The position numbers were made by a program, and so were the translations under genes. From JAIQFL01 sp035501495 (GTDB lineage Bacteria; Acidobacteriota; Terriglobia; Bryobacterales; Bryobacteraceae), in the NCBI GenBank assembly GCA_035501495.1, contig DATJWB010000120.1:35978-99977 (forward strand): a stretch of DNA of 64,000 nucleotides, read 5' to 3'. A model generated the notes under the pieces. The model was given only the letters and a program-made list of their open reading frames with translations. It was not told the DNA's origin and did no database searches. This document shows positions 59,972 to 64,000 of the stretch, in pieces (within the stretch, counting starts at the first letter, position 1; each line of letters opens with the position of its first letter).

Positions 59972-61039
59972 ATGAACTTCGATCAAGCCCCCATGCTGGT
60001 GATCTGGGAAGTCACCCAGGCTTGCGATCTGGCGTGCGTACATTGCCGGGCGTCCGCCCAGCCCGAGCGGAACCCGAAGGAGTTGACCACGGAGCAGGGG
60101 TATCGCCTGCTCGACGAGATCCGCAGTTTTGGCGAGCCGCTGATGGTGTTTACCGGGGGCGATCCCCTGAAGCGGCCGGACCTGTTCGACCTGATCCGCT
60201 ACTCGGTAAAGATCGGCCTGCGAACCAACGTGACGCCGAGCGCCACGCCGCTTTTGACCGCGGAGGCCATCGAAGGATTCCAGAAAGCCGGCATTTCGCG
60301 GATGGCAATCAGCCTGGATGGGCCGGATGCCGCCAGCCACGACGATTTCCGCGGCATTCCCGGAACCTTCGACCGCGCCATGTTCGCCCTGGAGTATGCC
60401 AAACAGATCGGCGTGGATACGCAGCTACAGACCACGGTTACGCAGCGAAACCGGGCGCGGCTGCCCGAGATGGCCGAGATCGCCAAGGCGGTCCGGACCA
60501 AGATGTGGAGTCTGTTCTTTCTGATCGTGACGGGCCGTGCAGGCGAGGGTGACGACCTCACGGCCCCCGAATATGAGCAGGTCTTCGAGTTCATGTACGA
60601 GCTCTCGAAGACCGCTCCATTCGGAGTGAAGACCACCGAGGCGATGCACTACCGCCGGTACGTGGCGCAACGCATCAAGGCCGAACACGGCGTTACCGAG
60701 AACGAGAATGCCAAGGGCGTGGCCTGGCGTACGGCGGGGGTGAGCGATGGGAAGGGATTCGTGTTCGTGTCCCACCAGGGCGAGATCTTCCCCAGCGGGT
60801 TCCTGCCCATCAGCGGCGGCAACGTGCTGGACGATTCCCTGGTGGACGTCTATCAGAACTCCGGCCTCTTCCGCACGCTGCGCGATACCACCCTTCGCGA
60901 CGGCAAGTGCGGGATCTGCGAATACCAGAAGATCTGCGGCGGATCGCGGTCACGGGCCTACGCGCTGACGGGCGACTATCTGGCGGAAGATCCCCGCTGC
61001 GTCTATCAGCCTCATCTCGCGGAAGCGGTGGTCGGGTAG
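59972..61039 (+). CDS. Radical SAM/SPASM protein (TIGR04053-like)
   Basis: 355 residues from ATG 59972 with GGAGGAGGAG upstream. The radical SAM cluster motif is CDLACVHC (Cx3Cx2C), in a segment LVIWEVTQACDLACVHC typical of the TIGR04053/NirJ-AhbD-like group, followed by MVFTGGDPLKRPDLFDL. The C-terminal SPASM auxiliary cluster has CGICEYQKICGGSRSRAYAL and a late Cys in EDPRC. Such proteins modify peptides or make haem d1/related tetrapyrroles. No precursor peptide or haem gene is adjacent, so the substrate is open. Confidence 0.85.
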   Translation: MNFDQAPMLVIWEVTQACDLACVHCRASAQPERNPKELTTEQGYRLLDEIRSFGEPLMVFTGGDPLKRPDLFDLIRYSVKIGLRTNVTPSATPLLTAEAIEGFQKAGISRMAISLDGPDAASHDDFRGIPGTFDRAMFALEYAKQIGVDTQLQTTVTQRNRARLPEMAEIAKAVRTKMWSLFFLIVTGRAGEGDDLTAPEYEQVFEFMYELSKTAPFGVKTTEAMHYRRYVAQRIKAEHGVTENENAKGVAWRTAGVSDGKGFVFVSHQGEIFPSGFLPISGGNVLDDSLVDVYQNSGLFRTLRDTTLRDGKCGICEYQKICGGSRSRAYALTGDYLAEDPRCVYQPHLAEAVVG

Positions 61040-61216
61040 TTGTGGCACAGCCTCGAAAACCCCTCGCGGGCACAGGAGTCCGGGGCGACAAAGTGTCGGC
61101 ATGAGTGCCCAAACCTGGCTGTCCTGCGAAAGTAAACAGGGTTGGGCCCTGCCGTCATGGCCGCCTTCGATCAGTTGCGACAGATTGCTCTCAGCTTCTC
61201 GGCAGCTGCGGATGTG

Positions 61217-62071
61217 CTATCCCCTGCCCATCAGATAAACACCGCTCGGATCGTCAGCGGGCGGCGGCTCCACCTGCGTATTTGCCGGCCGCGACGCCAT
61301 CATTTCCCGGATCCGCTCCGCCGCCACCTCCATGGAATGCCTGGTATAGCTGCGGTGGCGAAGCGGGACCCAGCCATGGCGCTGCTGCAGTTCCATAATC
61401 TCGATTCCGTTCAGGTGATTCTCGGCCCGCACATTCTGAATCGCCTCGCGGGAACTCATGCCCAGCCGGCGATCCAACTCCGGCGACGCCATGTCCATCA
61501 TCCAGTAGCGAATCCCGCTACGCCCGTGAGACTCGGTGGCGAGGGCCGTCACGGTGTCCGCCGGCAGGTACATCAGGAGCCCTTCGGTGATCATCAGGCC
61601 GGGCGCATCTCCGGCATCGGCGAACACGGCATGGCGCTGGGAAGAATCGCTCAGATCCGCCGCGATCCTCTCGAGACGGCATTTCGGCTGTTCCCCGGCC
61701 ATCACCGCGCCTTTGTAGTCGAGCATCTCGGGAAAATCGACCTCGATCCACCGCAGGTCCGGCGGCAGGTCCAGCCTCCAGGGCCGCGAATCCAGCCCGC
61801 ATCCGAGAATCAGGACGGTGCGCAGAGAATATGTGCCGATGGCTTCCACGATCAGCGCATCCAGGAACCGGCTGCGCACGCCCACGCCGAAGCGCATAAT
61901 CTCCACCGCCGGAAAGGCCTTTGCGATCGCCATTCCGCGAGCGCCGGCCAACCGTTCCGCAAAGGGATCGTGAATGATCCCGTGCGGGATGGCGGTCTCC
62001 ATCGCTCGGCAGGCTGCGACCAACAGAGCCGTATCGCTGACGTGCGCGATCTGTTCTTCACCCGGTGCCAT
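61217..62071 (-). CDS. LCM-type O-methyltransferase (leucine carboxyl methyltransferase family)
   Basis: 284 residues from ATG 62071; a longer frame upstream has no family character. The SAM-binding motif is VLILGCGLDSRPWRL, the classic glycine-rich loop of the LCMT/PPM1 family, followed by WIEVDFPEMLDYK and the acidic GLLMYLPAD. N-terminal VSDTALLVAACRAMET is also a family feature. Bacterial members methylate carboxyl groups of polyketide or small-molecule substrates. It converges with the radical SAM gene. Confidence 0.85.
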   Translation of the reverse strand: MAPGEEQIAHVSDTALLVAACRAMETAIPHGIIHDPFAERLAGARGMAIAKAFPAVEIMRFGVGVRSRFLDALIVEAIGTYSLRTVLILGCGLDSRPWRLDLPPDLRWIEVDFPEMLDYKGAVMAGEQPKCRLERIAADLSDSSQRHAVFADAGDAPGLMITEGLLMYLPADTVTALATESHGRSGIRYWMMDMASPELDRRLGMSSREAIQNVRAENHLNGIEIMELQQRHGWVPLRHRSYTRHSMEVAAERIREMMASRPANTQVEPPPADDPSGVYLMGRG

Positions 62072-62526
62072 TCGTCCATTATTTACGATGTCGCCGGGCG
62101 GGTACAAATCGGCGGACAGTTCATCCACCACCTGTTGCGCGCCGGTGTTATCGGAAACGCAAGCCCGGGTTGGGCAGCACCAGCGGCACTGCGCCATCCA
62201 TTAAGCCCGAAGTGCCATGCGGGACAGCCGCGAACATCTCGGCGGGCCGAGTACGTCCGGTAGTTGCTCTCGAATTCAGGGATTCTCACAATCTCCAGGC
62301 GGACCTTCCAGACGACCGAGCGGTATCTCGGCACGAAGCAGGATTTGGTCCACGCGCCGAACGATGGGATCAAGCTTCGGGTCGTCATTCCAAGAGAATA
62401 TCGGGCAGCAACCTTTTCGGCGCTCACGCGACAAAGAGCACGTTTCCATGCGGGATGGGCACAGAATTGGGCGCCTTCCGCACGGTTGGGGCCGTGGCGT
62501 CCGCTATGGTCGATTGACTTGCACAT
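62072..62526. other. Region between LCM methyltransferase and SLH protein genes
   Basis: 455 bases with no convincing gene. A minus-strand frame (62083-62526) contains a stretch that looks protein-like in parts but has no recognised family, no supported start and runs into the methyltransferase. Base composition is lower in GC than the core of the window, continuing into the SLH gene. Confidence 0.35.
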
Positions 62527-64000
62527 CTAGCGTTCGCCAAGCGGTGTCTGAATGCGAACTCCTTTAGAACGTTTCATCAGCCAGTTTCTGTTTTTCACCT
62601 CAGCAGGGCTCTCTGCTGATTGGGACGAGAGTAACTGGCTTGACACTCGTGTCCAGACGCCGCATTCAGCCGTTGACGAAAATCCAACATCGCTCGCGGC
62701 GATCGAGACCAGTTGATTTCCAGCACTGGAGACAAAGTCGTTTGTGATAATCGCTGAAAGGCTCCCGCTAAAGTCGCGAAGGCGCTCCCAATAGCAACCG
62801 GACTGCGCACTCGCCTGATAAGTACCAGGGGCGATTTGTGCACCGACGAGCCACGTACCTGAGGGAATGGAGGACTGGGCGCCTAGGCGCGGGGTGTTAT
62901 ACCAAGTGCCGCAATTAGCGTTCGTAGAGAATGCGAGATCGGACGCTGCAATATCTACGATTGCTTGTGCAAAACCTGCCTCAATGAAGTCATTCGCGAT
63001 GATTTCTCCAAGCGAACCGCCCAGCCCAGACAATCGTTCCCAGTAACATCCACCCGCGACCGCTGGCACCGTGTAATAGCGCCCGGCAGGGATGTCTTTT
63101 CCGATTAGGTACTGTCCAGCCCCAAACGTGAGTCCGGAGGAAATGACCGGTGAGGGCAATAGCAGGTTGAACATGCCGCGTATTATGAAAACGGCCATTT
63201 GCCCGCGAGTCACTGGGGTGTCCGGGCAATACGTCGTCGGAGTGCACCCAGTCGTGATCCCTTGTTCCTTCATCTTCTGAATCCACGGGAAGAACGGGTA
63301 TGCCGGCGTCACATCGGTAAAGTAGGCCGTTGTGGGGTAGCTTGTCGGTATTGACGTGCCGTACCGCCCGCGAATGATCAGGACTGCCATGATCCCGCGG
63401 GTCACCGGGGTCTCCGGGCAGAATTGATTGACCCCGCACGACACCGCGATGCCGAGGTCCTGCATTTTTTGAATCCACGGGAAGTACAAATAGCTCGCAG
63501 GAACGTCGCTGAAGTATGGCGTTTGGGTGTACGTAAAATTGTCGCCACCGATCACCGACCGCACAATGAACACTGCCATCTGCGCTTCGGTGATGTTGCT
63601 CGTTTCGCAGTACAGCGGCGGCTGGGCCGAACAGCCAGATGTTATCCCAAACTCCTTGAGGAGGTCGATGGCCGGGAGAAACGAGTCCGACGGCATGACG
63701 TCGGTAAAGGCGGGCAGGATCGTCGTTGGGTCGCTGGCTGTGGCTGTTGCGGAACCACCACCTGACACGGTCACCTGGTTGCTTACCTGCGATGATGCAA
63801 ACGGAGCCACACTGACGGTGACAGTAATAAGAGGGTAGCTCCCACCCGCAGGCAGCGCATCTGATCGGGAGCAGATCGGCTGGGTGTTGCATGCCCAGCC
63901 GGGGCCGCTGGCTATTGACGCCGTGAGTCCTGGTGGGAGGAAGTCCGTCACGAAGACCGTGCCGCTGGTAGGGGCAGTTCCGCCGTTGTGGACAAGAACG
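62527..64000 (-). CDS. Surface protein with DUF11-like, SLH and Cys-rich repeat domains (N-terminus outside window)
   Basis: 491 residues visible; the frame is open to the window edge, so the start lies beyond 64000. The visible part begins with a DUF11-like repeat end (VHNGGTAPTSG, TDFLPPGLTASI). Three SLH domains follow (about 95-280, e.g. FTDVMPSDSFLPAIDLLKEF, ITEAQMAVFIVR, TPVTRGQMAVFIIRG). Then come two copies of a 70-residue repeat with GCYWERL, II-ND-F and CG-W (AGGCYWERLSGLGGSLGEII; QSGCYWERLRDFSGSLSAII). SLH domains anchor proteins to the cell surface. GC is visibly lower than in neighbours, suggesting transfer. Confidence 0.75.
   Translation of the reverse strand, partial: VLVHNGGTAPTSGTVFVTDFLPPGLTASIASGPGWACNTQPICSRSDALPAGGSYPLITVTVSVAPFASSQVSNQVTVSGGGSATATASDPTTILPAFTDVMPSDSFLPAIDLLKEFGITSGCSAQPPLYCETSNITEAQMAVFIVRSVIGGDNFTYTQTPYFSDVPASYLYFPWIQKMQDLGIAVSCGVNQFCPETPVTRGIMAVLIIRGRYGTSIPTSYPTTAYFTDVTPAYPFFPWIQKMKEQGITTGCTPTTYCPDTPVTRGQMAVFIIRGMFNLLLPSPVISSGLTFGAGQYLIGKDIPAGRYYTVPAVAGGCYWERLSGLGGSLGEIIANDFIEAGFAQAIVDIAASDLAFSTNANCGTWYNTPRLGAQSSIPSGTWLVGAQIAPGTYQASAQSGCYWERLRDFSGSLSAIITNDFVSSAGNQLVSIAASDVGFSSTAECGVWTRVSSQLLSSQSAESPAEVKNRNWLMKRSKGVRIQTPLGER

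Noticed and set aside
62083..62526. A 147-residue gene upstream of the LCM methyltransferase
   Set aside because: Overlaps the methyltransferase start, no recognisable family and odd composition.

Overview
The window is a 64 kb piece of a high-GC chromosome that most resembles a Bryobacterales (Candidatus Solibacter-like) member of the Acidobacteriota. This assignment rests on three features: an S53 protease ending in what looks like the 'Solibacter uncharacterized C-terminal domain' (TIGR03437), a 1146-residue TonB-dependent receptor with an N-terminal carboxypeptidase-regulatory-like domain, and an ECF sigma / zinc-finger anti-sigma / DUF4097 module. It is recognition from sequence, not a database search. 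No rRNA, tRNA, CRISPR array, intact insertion sequence or prophage was found.

Layout. 1-4.0 kb: two overlapping genes for membrane-anchored BatA/VWA proteins, the first cut by the window edge. 4.4-9.7 kb: a methyltransferase, a PPi-type phosphofructokinase, an exported alpha/beta hydrolase, an exported HAD phosphatase and KDPG aldolase. 9.7-10.0 kb: a frameshifted coiled-coil gene. 10.1-17.0 kb: a tightly packed housekeeping run (Trm112-like protein, GT9 glycosyltransferase, MsbA-like ABC exporter, YicC, gmk, rpoZ, coaBC, family-4 uracil-DNA glycosylase). 17.0-20.3 kb: LuxR-type and Crp/Fnr regulators sharing a CTAG at their stops, a collapsed hybrid sensor kinase, and a SUMF1-like protein. 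20.4-22.4 kb: ECF sigma, anti-sigma and an exported protein. 22.4-25.7 kb: a sugar/sugar-acid catabolism cluster (Gfo/Idh/MocA, xylose-isomerase-like, enolase superfamily). 25.7-32.2 kb: dGTPase, a YfgM-like TPR protein, a beta-propeller protein, an amidohydrolase and a tannase-like esterase. 32.3-35.5 kb: a second ECF sigma, an anti-sigma with HEAT-like repeats and two DUF4097 proteins. 35.8-47.4 kb: envelope and carbohydrate genes (beta-barrel protein, clan-A-like glycosidase, SMP-30, diheme PQQ dehydrogenase, DUF4380 protein, TonB receptor). 47.7-58.0 kb: DUF4126, a thioredoxin-fold protein, an SDR-RidA fusion, an SDR, a TPR protein, S53 protease and an O-antigen ligase-like protein. 58.1-61.0 kb: holB and tmk with a parS palindrome in the tmk start, then a radical SAM/SPASM protein. 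61.2-64.0 kb: an LCM-type methyltransferase and a surface protein with SLH domains that runs off the end.

Taken together the genes suggest a soil or plant-litter heterotroph. It has exported esterases, glycosidase and protease, a periplasmic PQQ/cytochrome c oxidation route, an outer-membrane uptake receptor, and two ECF-controlled envelope modules. Non-coding signals of note are the parS site, a 47-bp two-hairpin repeat present twice, two G-rich/C-rich inverted repeats and two ECF-like promoters. The most unusual genes are the SDR-RidA fusion next to a second SDR with a different catalytic gap, the internally collapsed hybrid kinase, and the PQQ dehydrogenase with two haem c sites at its N-terminus.
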